Notes: generated from the letters alone by a model not told the origin. A DNA stretch of 64,000 bases from Chloroflexota bacterium (GCA_025935925.1 JAICUI010000008.1:1-64000), one strand, 5' to 3'; positions 8,774-18,691 are shown, counted from the stretch's first letter. A program made the numbers and translations.

Positions 8774-9604
8774 TCAGCGACTCACGGTCGCGTCGCCGGC
8801 GCCGCGTGCCGACCGGTTCCGCTCGTCCCGCCAGGCGAGGAAGTCACGGCCCGCGTCCACGCTCCAGTCCGGCCCGTTGAACCCGAGCGTGAACTGCGTG
8901 AAGCCCATCTCCAGGTACGTCGCGGCGTCCCGGACGAGGAACCGGTGGATGTCGCCGGGCTCGACGCCGACGCCCCACTCGATCTCCGCGGGATCCCGCC
9001 CGATCTCCGCGCACCAGCCGCGCAGCGCCGCCACCGGCCCCTCGAGGTCCTCGGGCCGCTCCGGAAACGCCGCGTGCCAGGCGTCGGCGTGGCGCGCGAC
9101 GAGGCGCGTCGTCCGCCTGACGCCCGTGCCCGCGATGAGGACCGGGATCCGCCGCAGCGGCGGCGGGTTGAGCCGGCCGAGCCGCGCGTCGATGCGCGGA
9201 AGCGCCTCCCCGAGCGCCTCGAGCCGCGAGCCTCGGGTTCCGAACGGATAACCGTACGCGTCGTAGTCGCGACGGAACCAGCCGGAGCCGAGGCCCAGGA
9301 TCAGCCGCCCGCGCGAGACATGGTCGACGGTCCGTGCCATGTCGGCGAGCAGCTCCGGGTTGCGGTACGAGTTGCATGTCACCAGCGCGCCGATCTCGAT
9401 CCGTGACGTCGCCTCCGCCCACGCGCCGAGCGTCGTCCAGCACTCGAGCGACGGGCCGTCCGGATCGCCGTAGAGCGGGAAGAAGTGGTCCCACGTGTAG
9501 GCGATGTCGTAGCCCAGGGCCTCGGCGCGGAGGACGGCGGCGCGGAGGTCGGGCCAGGCGCCGTGCTGCGGGTGAAGCTGCGCCGCGATGCGGATCGGAT
9601 GCAT
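8774..9604 (-). CDS. LLM-class (luciferase-like, probably F420-dependent) oxidoreductase
   Basis: MHPIRIAAQLHPQHGAWPDLRAAVLRAEALGYDIAYTWDHF...GLGSGWFRRDYDAYGYPFGTRGSRLEALGEAL. Confidence 0.9.
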   Translation of the reverse strand: MHPIRIAAQLHPQHGAWPDLRAAVLRAEALGYDIAYTWDHFFPLYGDPDGPSLECWTTLGAWAEATSRIEIGALVTCNSYRNPELLADMARTVDHVSRGRLILGLGSGWFRRDYDAYGYPFGTRGSRLEALGEALPRIDARLGRLNPPPLRRIPVLIAGTGVRRTTRLVARHADAWHAAFPERPEDLEGPVAALRGWCAEIGRDPAEIEWGVGVEPGDIHRFLVRDAATYLEMGFTQFTLGFNGPDWSVDAGRDFLAWRDERNRSARGAGDATVSR

Positions 9605-9657
9605 GCGCCGATGCTGAACCTTCCTGCCGTGGGAAGGTCAAGCCCTAGAATCCGAGC

Positions 9658-10443
9658 GTGTTCCGGATTGCCGAGTTCTCGACCATCGCGGGGGTCTCGG
9701 CGAGGACGCTCCGCAACTGGGACGCGCTCGGCCTGTTCCGGCCCGCGTGGGTCGACGCGCAGACGGGGTACCGCGCCTACTCACCCGCGCAGCTCCCGGA
9801 GCTCCGGCGGATCGTCGCGCTGCGCGACCTCGGCATGCCGCTGGCCGAGATCCACGCGCTGCGCGATGGCGACGACCTCCGCCGCGCGCTCGCGCGACGG
9901 CGGGACGAGCTCGAGCGGCAGCAGCGCGCCGCGGAGCGCCGGCTGCAGGCGCTCGACATCCGCGTGACGCTCGCCGCGGACGGGACGCCGGACGTCGTCG
10001 TGCGACCGGTGGCGGCCGAGCGCGTGGCGATCCGCCCGGTCCAACCGGGCGAGGACGCGGGCGACGCGTTCTACGAGCTCGAGGCCGCGGTCCGCGGCGC
10101 GCGCCGGCGCCGAGGCGCTCCGCCCGGCTCGACGCGACTCGACGGCGTCGACGTCGTCTTCGTCCCGATCACCCGCTCGATCGTGCCCGCCGGTGCCGTC
10201 GCGCCGGCGATGCTCCCGGCCGCCACGGTCGCATCCATGATCCACCGCGGTCCGTACGCCGGGCTCGCCAGAGCCGAGCGGGCGCTCGCCGCCTGGGTCG
10301 CCGCGGCCGGATACGAGAGGGCGGGCGCGACCCGGGTGCTGTACCTGCAGTTCGGCGCCGAGGCCGAGCTCGGCGTGCCGCGCCGGTACCTCGTCGAGCG
10401 GGACGCCGACCTGGTCACGGAGCTCCAGGTCCCGGTCCGCTGA
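9658..10443 (+). CDS. MerR-family regulator with GyrI-like effector-binding C-terminus
   Basis: FRIAEFSTIAGVSARTLRNWDALGLFRPAWVDAQTGYRAYSPAQL...; C-terminal Y(L/V)QFGAEAELGVP. Confidence 0.85.
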   Translation: MFRIAEFSTIAGVSARTLRNWDALGLFRPAWVDAQTGYRAYSPAQLPELRRIVALRDLGMPLAEIHALRDGDDLRRALARRRDELERQQRAAERRLQALDIRVTLAADGTPDVVVRPVAAERVAIRPVQPGEDAGDAFYELEAAVRGARRRRGAPPGSTRLDGVDVVFVPITRSIVPAGAVAPAMLPAATVASMIHRGPYAGLARAERALAAWVAAAGYERAGATRVLYLQFGAEAELGVPRRYLVERDADLVTELQVPVR

Positions 10444-10524
10444 CCCGGCGCGATGACCCGGCGCGATGACCCTGGCGCGATGACCTGGCGCTCATGACCC
10501 GGCGCTCATGACCCGGGGCTCGTC
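10441..10524. repeat. degenerate 13-14-bp tandem repeat (about 6 copies)
   Basis: TGACCCGGCGCGA x2, TGACCCTGGCGCGA, TGACCTGGCGCTCA, TGACCCGGCGCTCA, TGACCCGGGGCTCG; first copy contains the stop codon of the MerR gene. Confidence 0.8.
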
Positions 10525-10557
10525 GTACCGGCTGCGCTCGGCCGTACCCTGTCCCCC

Positions 10558-11193
10558 ATGCCCAGCACGACCCCTCCGACCGCTGCGGGGCCGGCCGCCG
10601 CGTGGCCGCGCCATGCGAAGGTCGCCTTCATCGGGTCGCACGGCATCCGCAAGACGACGGCCCTGCTCGCATTCGCGGCCGAGGTCCAGCGCGCGGGGCG
10701 ATCGGTCGAGCTCGGTCGGGAGGTCGTCCGCGACAACCCGCTGGGCATCAACGAGGGCGCGACCGGCGAGGCGCAGCTGTGGGTGCTCGTGTCCCAGATC
10801 CGCCAGGAGCTTGAGCTCGCCCGGAAGGCCGACGTGCTCGTCACGGACCGGGGTGTGATGGACAACTTCGCCTACTACCTCCGCGCGTGCGGTGGCAGCG
10901 ACGCCTTCGAGGTCGAGCCGCTCGTCCGCCGCTGGTCGGAGACCTACGACCTCGTCGTCCGGCTGCTGCCCGACGTCGCGCTCCAGGCGGACGGCGTGCG
11001 GTCGACCAACGACGCCTTCCGTGACGAGGTGGAGGCGATCCTCGACCGGGTGATCCCCGGGCTCGTGCCGGCGGATCGCCTCGTGACGCTGCGCGCGTCG
11101 GAGGTCACGAGCCGCACCGACTGGTTCGCGATCCTCGAGCGGCTGGCGGCGTCCGTCGGCGCGACCGTCGCCGCACCCGACCTCTGGCGCTGA
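10558..11193 (+). CDS. AAA/P-loop NTPase (AAA_28-like), variant Walker A
   Basis: KVAFIGSHGIRKTTALLAFAAEVQRAGRSVELGREVVRDNPLGINEGATGEAQLWVLVSQI...ADVLVTDRGVMDNFAYY. Confidence 0.7.
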   Translation: MPSTTPPTAAGPAAAWPRHAKVAFIGSHGIRKTTALLAFAAEVQRAGRSVELGREVVRDNPLGINEGATGEAQLWVLVSQIRQELELARKADVLVTDRGVMDNFAYYLRACGGSDAFEVEPLVRRWSETYDLVVRLLPDVALQADGVRSTNDAFRDEVEAILDRVIPGLVPADRLVTLRASEVTSRTDWFAILERLAASVGATVAAPDLWR

Positions 11194-11202
11194 CCGGTCG
11201 CG

Positions 11203-12963
11203 CTACCAGGCCTCGACGCTCGGCGGCCGTTCCGCGGCGCTGACCTCGACCGCGGCCACGATGCCGGTCTCCTTGTCCAGCGCGACCCGCAGCGTTCCGA
11301 CGGCCGGCGACCCCACCTCCCACGTCGCGGACGTCTCGCCGTCGCCGGCGATCACCGGTCCGAGCGGCGGGACGCCATCGCCGTGCCACGCCGCGAGGAC
11401 CCGCAGGCCGCGGAGCACCACGGACCGGTCCACCTCGGCCTTCGCGTCGAGGTCGTCCGGCCAGCCGCCGCCAGCGGACGCGGCCAGGAGCCGCTGCGCG
11501 ACGCCCACCAGGGCGGGCGCCGGGTCGAGCACGGCCGTCACCCGGAGGCCCTGGATCCGTGGCTCCGGCTCGGGATTCAGCAGCATCGCGACCTGCAGCC
11601 AGCCGCGCTCCCCGCGCAGCCACCAGCGGCGATGCGCCGGGGAGCTCGACGCCTCCTCGCGGTCCGGGTCGGCTCGGAGCGGCGCGCCCACCTGCCCGAC
11701 CGCCTTCTCGATCGCCGAACGCCGCGCGTCGCGCGGCTCGTCGAGGTCCATGTTCATCGCGAAGGCGGCATCGGCTGCGGCGTCGTCCCAACGGTCGAGC
11801 AGCGCCGTCACCGTCGCGCGACGCGCCTCGACGACGGGCAGGAGCCGCAACGGACGACGCGGCACGTCGTCGGCGCGCACGAGGTCGACGAGGAGGTTCC
11901 GCGTCAGCTCGTGCACCGGCGCGTAGCGGAGGTTGCCGGCGCCCACGACCCCGACCCCGCTCGACGGGTGCCAGACCATCATCGTCCCGTAGCCCGGGTA
12001 CCCGCCGCCGTGGCCGACGGTGACGCCGATGTCCGGCCGCGAGGTCAGGAACAGCCCGAAGCCGTAGCCGCCGGCCTCCACGGGCGGGACCTGGTGGGCC
12101 GGCGACGCCTCACGGTCGGCCGCGAGCGCTCGCTGCACCTGGGCCATCTCACGCCGGCTCGCGCGGCGCAGCGGGCCGTCGTCGGGGTCGCTGCGCGCGG
12201 GAAACGCGTCGAGGTGGAAGGCGACCCAGCGAGCGAGGTCGCGCACGGTCGAGTACAGCCCGCCCATCGACGCGAGCGCGCCGTACGGGTCGGTGCCCTC
12301 CCGATTGAGGCTGTCGTCGCGCCGGGCATACCCGTGGGCCAGCCGGTCGGGATCGACCTCGGCCTCCTCGTACGCGGAGTCGGTCATGCGCAGCGGGTCC
12401 AGGAGCCGCCGCCGGACCTCGTCCTTGTATTCGAGCCCGGACGCGGCAGTGACGACGCGGCCCAGCACGCCGTAGCCGAGGTTGGAGTAGTCGAACATCG
12501 TGCCGGGGGGCCACGCGAACGTCGGCCCGGCCGCGAGCAGCGCGCGGAACGCGTCGAGCGGCAGGCCCTGCTGCCGATCGCCCCATGGGTCGTCCGTCGG
12601 CAGCCCGGCCGACATCGTGAGCAGGTGCCGGATCGTGATCGCCGGCGCGTCGGCCGCGGGATGGCGCCAGCCGGCGAGCTCCGGGACGTACGCCGCGACC
12701 TCGTCGTCCAGCCGCAGCCGGCCGTCGTCGCGCAGCCCGAGGATCGTCGCGGCCGTGAAGCTCTTGGTCATCGACGCGATGCGGAACACCGTGTCCGCGT
12801 CGGGCGCGCGATCCTCGCCGCCGCGCAGCGTACCCGCGCCGCCCGCGTGGACGAGCTTCCCGTCGCGGACGACGCCCCACGCGACACCCGGGATCCTCCC
12901 CTCGTCGCGTTGCTTGCGGAACTGGTCGTCGACCGAGCGGACGACCTCGTCGAAGGACGACAT
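11203..12963 (-). CDS. serine hydrolase, beta-lactamase/class C family (peptidase S12-like)
   Basis: SMTKSFTAATILGLRDDGRLRLDDEV, FDYSNLGYGVLG, VGHGGGYPGYGT motifs; start MSSFDEVVRSVDD. Confidence 0.88.
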   Translation of the reverse strand: MSSFDEVVRSVDDQFRKQRDEGRIPGVAWGVVRDGKLVHAGGAGTLRGGEDRAPDADTVFRIASMTKSFTAATILGLRDDGRLRLDDEVAAYVPELAGWRHPAADAPAITIRHLLTMSAGLPTDDPWGDRQQGLPLDAFRALLAAGPTFAWPPGTMFDYSNLGYGVLGRVVTAASGLEYKDEVRRRLLDPLRMTDSAYEEAEVDPDRLAHGYARRDDSLNREGTDPYGALASMGGLYSTVRDLARWVAFHLDAFPARSDPDDGPLRRASRREMAQVQRALAADREASPAHQVPPVEAGGYGFGLFLTSRPDIGVTVGHGGGYPGYGTMMVWHPSSGVGVVGAGNLRYAPVHELTRNLLVDLVRADDVPRRPLRLLPVVEARRATVTALLDRWDDAAADAAFAMNMDLDEPRDARRSAIEKAVGQVGAPLRADPDREEASSSPAHRRWWLRGERGWLQVAMLLNPEPEPRIQGLRVTAVLDPAPALVGVAQRLLAASAGGGWPDDLDAKAEVDRSVVLRGLRVLAAWHGDGVPPLGPVIAGDGETSATWEVGSPAVGTLRVALDKETGIVAAVEVSAAERPPSVEAW

Positions 12964-13027
12964 CGCCGGATGATGCCGTATCCGATGACACCCCCGCGCA
13001 TCGCGCGGCCGCGCCGGTGTCCGCCAC

Positions 13028-13047
13028 GTCCTGTTCAAGCACAGGAC
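13028..13047. other. small stem-loop upstream of the serine hydrolase gene
   Basis: GTCCTG-TTCAAGCA-CAGGAC. Confidence 0.35.
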
Positions 13048-13078
13048 GCGCAGCCGCCTGGAAGGTCGTGCTCCAGAG

Positions 13079-13831
13079 CTAGGCGGGGTCCACCAGCTCG
13101 AGGCGGATGCGCTTGTTGATGCGGCCCTTCGACTCGTAGCCCGTGACGTGGATCCCGCCGACCTCGCGGGTGTTGGCGACGTGCGTCCCGCCGTCCGCCT
13201 GGAGGTCGAGCCCGACGATCTCGATCGTCCGGATCTCCGCGATGTCCTCCGGCAGCAGGTTGACCTTGGTGCGGATCAGGTCCGGGATCGCGAACGCCTC
13301 GGCGCGCGGAAGGACGTTGACCCGGACGTCGCGCGCGGCGTGCAGCTCGTCGTTGACCTTCGCCTCGATCTCGCCGACGAGGTCGCCGGACATCGTCTCG
13401 AACTCGAAGTCCATCCGGCCGGCCCCGGGCTCCATGTTGCCGCCCGTGACCTGCGCGCCGTAGTCGCGCCACACGACGCCGCACAGCGCGTGGAGCGCCG
13501 TGTGGGTCCGCATCAGCGCGTAGCGGCGCGCCCAGTCGAGGTCGATGCGCACGCGGTCGCCCGCGGCCGGCAGCTCGCCATCCTCCGGCGGCTCCAGCTC
13601 GTGGACGATCTCGCCGCCCATCCGACGGGCGGCGCGCACGACCCACGACCGGCCGTCCGACGTCCGCAGGATCGCGCCGCGGTCCGCGGGCTGGCCGCCG
13701 CCGCCCGGGTAGAACAACGTCGTGTCGAGGACGACGAGCGGCGCCGCGTCCGCCGTGGAGACGTCGAGGACGAGGGCGTCCGTTTCGCGCGCGTACGCGT
13801 CGCGGTATGCGACCTCGTCGACGCGGGTCAC
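13079..13831 (-). CDS. alanyl-tRNA editing protein (AlaX-type)
   Basis: LDTTLFYPGGGGQPADRG, MRTHTALHALCGVV, DGGTHVANTREVGGIHVTGYESKGRINKRIRLEL. Confidence 0.9.
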   Translation of the reverse strand: MTRVDEVAYRDAYARETDALVLDVSTADAAPLVVLDTTLFYPGGGGQPADRGAILRTSDGRSWVVRAARRMGGEIVHELEPPEDGELPAAGDRVRIDLDWARRYALMRTHTALHALCGVVWRDYGAQVTGGNMEPGAGRMDFEFETMSGDLVGEIEAKVNDELHAARDVRVNVLPRAEAFAIPDLIRTKVNLLPEDIAEIRTIEIVGLDLQADGGTHVANTREVGGIHVTGYESKGRINKRIRLELVDPA

Positions 13832-13865
13832 GCGATCGCCGCCGGCACGGGGCGCGTCGGACGGG

Positions 13866-14390
13866 TCAGCCGGCGGTCAGCGTCCCCGTCATGTTGGGGT
13901 GGACGTCGCACACGAACGTGTACGAGCCGGCGGTGAGCGCCGGGACCTGGTAGTCGGCGGCGGCCGGGCCGGTCACGAGGTCGCCCTTGAACACCGAGGC
14001 GCCGCTCGCGTCCTTGATGTCGATGTTGTGCGGCTGGCCGGCGTCCTTGTTGTCGAAGTGGATCGTGAACGCGGCCCCGGCGGGCGCCGTCACGGACTGC
14101 TGCTCGAACGCGACGTTCATCGCCGAGATCTGGACGGCCGAGCCGCCGGCGCCACCGCTGGCCGGTGCCGCGGAACCGGGCGCCTGCGAGCCCGGGAGCT
14201 GCGAGCCCGGGACCTGCGATGCCGGCGCCGCGGAGGACGGGGCCCCCGAGCCTGAGGCGGCCGGCTGCGACGGCGGCGGCGACGTCGGGGCCGCGTACGT
14301 CCAGCTCGGGGCGCTGGAGGACGAGCACGCGGCGGCGAGGATCGCGACGAGGGCGAGGGCGAGGGCGAGGGGGATCGGCAGGCGACGCAT
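13866..14390 (-). CDS. lipoprotein with plastocyanin/cupredoxin-like domain
   Basis: LAAACSSSS lipobox; low-complexity S/P/G linker; AGAAFTIHFDNKDAGQPHNIDI...GSYTFVCDVHPNMTGTL. Confidence 0.87.
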   Translation of the reverse strand: MRRLPIPLALALALVAILAAACSSSSAPSWTYAAPTSPPPSQPAASGSGAPSSAAPASQVPGSQLPGSQAPGSAAPASGGAGGSAVQISAMNVAFEQQSVTAPAGAAFTIHFDNKDAGQPHNIDIKDASGASVFKGDLVTGPAAADYQVPALTAGSYTFVCDVHPNMTGTLTAG

Positions 14391-14446
14391 GGGAACCTCG
14401 GGCTGTGGTCCGGTTCGCGGCTGGGCGCGGAAGGAAGGCTTCGAAT

Positions 14447-17400
14447 CTACCGAATGCCCGGCGGTCGCGTCGCCGCCGGGGCCCCCGACTCGAGGCCGAG
14501 CCGGATCGCGACCGCCGCGGCCTCGACCCGGCCCGACACGCCGAGCTTGGCGAGGATGTTGCCCACGTGGACGCCCACGGTCTTCTGGCTGATGAACAAG
14601 CGGTCGCCGATCTCGCGGTTCGTCCGTCCCTGCGCGATCAGGCGCAGCACCTCCAGCTCCCGCTTGGAGAGGCCGAACGTGTCCGACGACGCCGCGGGCC
14701 GGGCGGCAACGGGAGCCGGCGTCGGCGCCGCGTCCTGGACGGGCCCGGGCTCGACCTGGGCGCGCGGCACGCTCGGCGGCGGGGCCGGCGCGTCGAGCAG
14801 CTCGTCGACCTCCGAGGGCAGCGCGATCAGTGCGCGTCCGCCGAGCTCCCGGAGCCGCCGCAGCAGCGGGCGCGCTCGCAACCCGAGCGCGAGGGACACC
14901 GCGGACAGCAGCGGCTCGCGGGCATCGGCGCGCACCAGGCGCGCATCGGTCCGGTCCCGGCCTCCCGGCCCGGCGATCGCGCCACCGAGGATCGCCTCGG
15001 CCTGCCGCCATCGGGCGCGCGCTTCGCGGTAGGGGTCGCCGATGCGGTGCCAGCGCGCCGCGAGGTCCGCCCAGCGCGCGGGATCGTCGCGGCCCGTCAG
15101 CCGGCCGTGGAACGCACGCGCCGTCGCGAGGCTCGCCTCCGGCTCGCCGGTCCCACCGGCGCCTTCCGAGCGCGCCTTCGCGACCGCCGCCTCGGCCTCG
15201 GCGAGGATCCTGCCCGCCCGCTCGCGCGACGCCGCCACGTCGCCGATCCGGCGCCTCTCCAGCGCCTCGCCGACGATCGCGGACTCCACCTCGAGCGCCG
15301 TGGCCGCCATCCGGGCGACGAGGACCCAGTCCTCGGTGCCCTTGAGGCGCGCCCAGCCGCGCTCCGCCGCCCGCCGCGCGTCGGCGAGGTCGCCGGACCA
15401 CATGGCATACGACGCCGTCGCCTGGTACGCCGGGATCGCGAACTGGTTGTCGCCGCCCGTCTCCAGCTCGACGAGGATCCGCCCGAGCAGCCGCCCCGCC
15501 TCCTCGCCCGCCTCGGACTCGATCTCGACGATCACGAGGTTGAGGATCGCGTTCACGAACGGCACCCCGGCCGGGCTCCAGTCGAGCGCCCGCAGGCTCA
15601 GCTCGCGCGCCTCCTTCCAGCGCCCGACGTCGACGAGGATCCCCGCCACGTTGCCCGCGAGCAGGTTGCCGTACACGGCGTCGAGGTCGAGCGCCCGTAC
15701 CTCGCGCATCCCCTCGAACGTGACCTCGACGGCCTCCGCCGGCCGGCCGAGCAGCTCGAGGATCACCGCCTGGTTCGCGATCGCGCGCCACCACTCCTCG
15801 ATCAGCCCAGCGGCGCGGGCGCGCTCGACCGCCTCGTGGAGGAGCGGCAGCGCCGGCTCCGGGTCCTCGCCCCAGCCCGCGACCACCGCGAGCGTCGTGA
15901 CGGCGTGGATCGCCTCGGGCTCGGCATCGTGGCCGACGGCCCTGGCGACGGCCAGCGCCTCCCCGGCGATCCGGTCGGCATCGCGGAACGCGCCCGCGAT
16001 CATCCGCTCCTGCGCGAACAGCGCGAGGATCCTGGCGCGCTCGACCGACGGCTCCTGCGGCGCGACGTCCGCGGCGCGGCGGAGCGCGGCGGTGGCGCCC
16101 GCGGCGTCACCTGCCGCCAGCCGGTACTGGCCCAGCCGCGACTCGAGGACGGCGTGCCGCAGCCGGTCCGTCCGGGGTCCGAGCCCCGCCAGCGCGCTCT
16201 CGGCGTACGCCACGGCGCGCGTCGGGCGAGCGGCCGCGAACGCGGCCTCGGCCGCGAGCTGGGTGAGGTCGACCGCCGCGGGCCCGTCCAGCTCGCGGCC
16301 CGCATCGTCGGCGGCCCCGGCGACGGGCGACGGGAGGTCCAGCCCGCGCTCGAGCACCGCGAGCGCATCCTGCGGCGCCTCGAGCGCGATCGCGAGCCGT
16401 CCCGCCTCGATCGCCGCGGCGCGCGCCTCGTCCAGCCGATGGGCCCGGCGCCAGAACGCGGCCGCGACCGCCGGCGTGCCGGCGAACGCCTGCGCCAGGG
16501 CGGCCTGGTAGCGCGGCCGCTGGGACGGCAGCAGGTCGGCGACGACGGCGGCGGCGACGAGCTCGTGGCGGATCGCGAGACGCCCGGACGACTCGCGGCG
16601 GACGAAGCCGTGCTCCAGCGCCTCCTCGAGGCCCGCGGCGAGATCGGCGTCCAGGTCGTCCGTCCCGCGCCGGGGCAGCGAGCTGGAACGCGGCGGCAGC
16701 CGCGTGTTGCCGTCCGCCTCGAACGCGGCGGCGGCGACGGCGAGCTCCGCCGTGCCGACCGGGCGCTCCGCGGGCGCGAGGAGCCGCAGCAGCCGCCGCG
16801 CTTCCGGCGAGCGGCGCGACAGCCGCGCCGCGACGATGTCCGACAGCGTTCCGGTCAGGGAGGCCGTCCGCAGCTCCCTCCGTGCGGCCACGAGCTCCTC
16901 GACGACGACCGCGGAGCCCGCCGAGCGCTCGGACACGAGGACCACGATCGACGCCGAAGGCCGCTCCCCCTCGATGCCCTCGATGAGCGAGGCGATCTCC
17001 CCGCGCGTGAACGGGGCGAGGTCGATCCGGACCGGCGGGCGCAACCCGGCCTCGATCGTCGCGAGGTTCTCCCGCAGCGGGTGGTCGCGCACGAGCTGGT
17101 CGGGCTGGTACGACAGCACGAGCGTGATCCGCTCCTCCGCGGCGATCCGCGCGACGAACGTCGCGAACGCCCGGGTCGCGGCGTCGGCGACGTGCAGATC
17201 CTCGAGGGACAGCACGATCGGGCGATCGACCGAGCGCCGCCCGAGCCAGCGCATGAGCGACTCGAGGGCACGGGGCTGGCGGCGCTCGGGGTCGGCCAGC
17301 GCGCTCGTGCGCGGCACGGCGAGCCCGCGCGCGAGCGCGGCGAGCTGCGGGACCTGGCGCAGCACCGGGCCGGCGTCGCGGTGCAGCAGCGCGACGAGCT

Positions 17401-17686
17401 CCTCGGAGGGCCGGTCGGCCAGCGCCGGGGCGATCGCCTCGAGCAGCGCCGACCACGGCGGGTCCACCGGTCCGTGCGCGCGGCCGCGCAGGATGACCGG
17501 CGGCTCCGGCGCCGCAGCGGCCCGGTCGAACGCCTCGTCGAGGAAACGGGTGACGCCGATCCCGGCACCGCCGGCGACGAGCACGGTCGTTGCCCGGCCA
17601 CCCGCGGCGGCCCCGATCGTCTGTTCCAGCCGCGCCAGCTCCGGCTCGCGCCCGACGAACCGGCGGCTGACCACCCTTCCCGGCAT
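14447..17686 (-). CDS. LuxR-family (MalT/LAL-type) ATP-binding transcriptional regulator
   Basis: FVGREPELARLEQTIGAAAGGRATTVLVAGGAGIGVTRFLDEAF N-terminal AAA; C-terminal LSKRELEVLRLIAQGRTNREIGDRLFISQKTVGVHVGNILAKLGVSGR HTH. Confidence 0.93.
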   Translation of the reverse strand: MPGRVVSRRFVGREPELARLEQTIGAAAGGRATTVLVAGGAGIGVTRFLDEAFDRAAAAPEPPVILRGRAHGPVDPPWSALLEAIAPALADRPSEELVALLHRDAGPVLRQVPQLAALARGLAVPRTSALADPERRQPRALESLMRWLGRRSVDRPIVLSLEDLHVADAATRAFATFVARIAAEERITLVLSYQPDQLVRDHPLRENLATIEAGLRPPVRIDLAPFTRGEIASLIEGIEGERPSASIVVLVSERSAGSAVVVEELVAARRELRTASLTGTLSDIVAARLSRRSPEARRLLRLLAPAERPVGTAELAVAAAAFEADGNTRLPPRSSSLPRRGTDDLDADLAAGLEEALEHGFVRRESSGRLAIRHELVAAAVVADLLPSQRPRYQAALAQAFAGTPAVAAAFWRRAHRLDEARAAAIEAGRLAIALEAPQDALAVLERGLDLPSPVAGAADDAGRELDGPAAVDLTQLAAEAAFAAARPTRAVAYAESALAGLGPRTDRLRHAVLESRLGQYRLAAGDAAGATAALRRAADVAPQEPSVERARILALFAQERMIAGAFRDADRIAGEALAVARAVGHDAEPEAIHAVTTLAVVAGWGEDPEPALPLLHEAVERARAAGLIEEWWRAIANQAVILELLGRPAEAVEVTFEGMREVRALDLDAVYGNLLAGNVAGILVDVGRWKEARELSLRALDWSPAGVPFVNAILNLVIVEIESEAGEEAGRLLGRILVELETGGDNQFAIPAYQATASYAMWSGDLADARRAAERGWARLKGTEDWVLVARMAATALEVESAIVGEALERRRIGDVAASRERAGRILAEAEAAVAKARSEGAGGTGEPEASLATARAFHGRLTGRDDPARWADLAARWHRIGDPYREARARWRQAEAILGGAIAGPGGRDRTDARLVRADAREPLLSAVSLALGLRARPLLRRLRELGGRALIALPSEVDELLDAPAPPPSVPRAQVEPGPVQDAAPTPAPVAARPAASSDTFGLSKRELEVLRLIAQGRTNREIGDRLFISQKTVGVHVGNILAKLGVSGRVEAAAVAIRLGLESGAPAATRPPGIR

Positions 17687-17748
17687 CAGCGCATTGTAGG
17701 GACGGCCACAGGCGCCACGCCGCCGAGCCGGGCCGCTACCCTGCCTGC

Positions 17749-18672
17749 GTGGAGCCACGCCGACAGCCGCACCCCGCGAACGAGCTCAACGAGCTGTCCG
17801 GGGAGGAATGGCTGTACTTCACGAAGTCGGTGTGGACCACGGCCTACCCGTCCGAGCTCGGCCACGACCGGCGCCGGGCGCACGGGGCGAACAAGCCGCC
17901 GCGGCTGATGGCGCGGCTGATCGAGTTCTTCACGCGGACCGGGGAGGTCGTGCTCGACCCGTTCGCCGGCGTCGGCGGCACGCTCCTGGGGGCGGCCATC
18001 GCGCGCGGGCCGCGGCGGGCGATCGGCATCGAGCTCGACCCGCGCTGGGCCGCCGTGTACCGCGACACGGTCGCGGCGCTGTGCGCAGAGCGCGGCGGCG
18101 CCGGGCCGCGGCTGGTCGACCTCGGCACGAACGACCCGGGCGGCGAGCGGACGTTCGATCCGGCCGGGATCGAGCTGCGCGAGGGCGACGCCCGCGAGCT
18201 GCTGCCGGCCGTCGCCGCCGAATCCATCGACTTCGTCGCGACGGACCCCCCGTACAACGTGCAGCTGGCGATGACGATGGCGGGCGGCCGGCTCGCCGAG
18301 GCGCACGCCAACCGGCGCACCGACTACGCGATGGTCTCCGACCTCGCCGGCGATCTCGCCAACCTGGCCGACTACCCGGCGTTCCTCGACGCGATGGGCG
18401 CGATCCTGGGCGAGATCGCACGGGTCCTGCGGCCCGGTCGCTACGCGACGCTGATCGTGCGCGACGCGTACCAGGACGGACGCTACGTGTTCACCGCCGC
18501 CGACCTCGCCGCCCGCGCGGACGCCGCCGGCCTCGTCCCCAAGGGCGACATCGCGTGGTACCAGGCCGGCACGCGCCTGCGGCCGTACGGCTACCCGCGC
18601 GCCTACGTGCCCAACATCGCGCACCAGCACATCCTCGTGCTGCGCCGTCCCCCGGCGCGCGGCAAAGCCTGA
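17749..18672 (+). CDS. solitary DNA (N6-adenine/N4-cytosine) methyltransferase
   Basis: NKPPRLMARLIEFFTRTGEVVLDPFAGVGGTLLGAAIARGPRRAIGIELD then IDFVATDPPYNVQ; no restriction gene adjacent. Confidence 0.85.
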   Translation: MEPRRQPHPANELNELSGEEWLYFTKSVWTTAYPSELGHDRRRAHGANKPPRLMARLIEFFTRTGEVVLDPFAGVGGTLLGAAIARGPRRAIGIELDPRWAAVYRDTVAALCAERGGAGPRLVDLGTNDPGGERTFDPAGIELREGDARELLPAVAAESIDFVATDPPYNVQLAMTMAGGRLAEAHANRRTDYAMVSDLAGDLANLADYPAFLDAMGAILGEIARVLRPGRYATLIVRDAYQDGRYVFTAADLAARADAAGLVPKGDIAWYQAGTRLRPYGYPRAYVPNIAHQHILVLRRPPARGKA

Positions 18673-18691
18673 TGGCGGGAACCGGACCCGA

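Noticed and set aside
11203-12963. Beta-lactam resistance gene
   Set aside because: Class C-like serine hydrolase fold is widespread in esterases and peptidases; no evidence for resistance
14165-17908. 1247-aa plus-strand ORF
   Set aside because: Antisense to the clear LuxR/LAL regulator; Arg/Pro/Gly-rich shadow ORF typical of high-GC DNA
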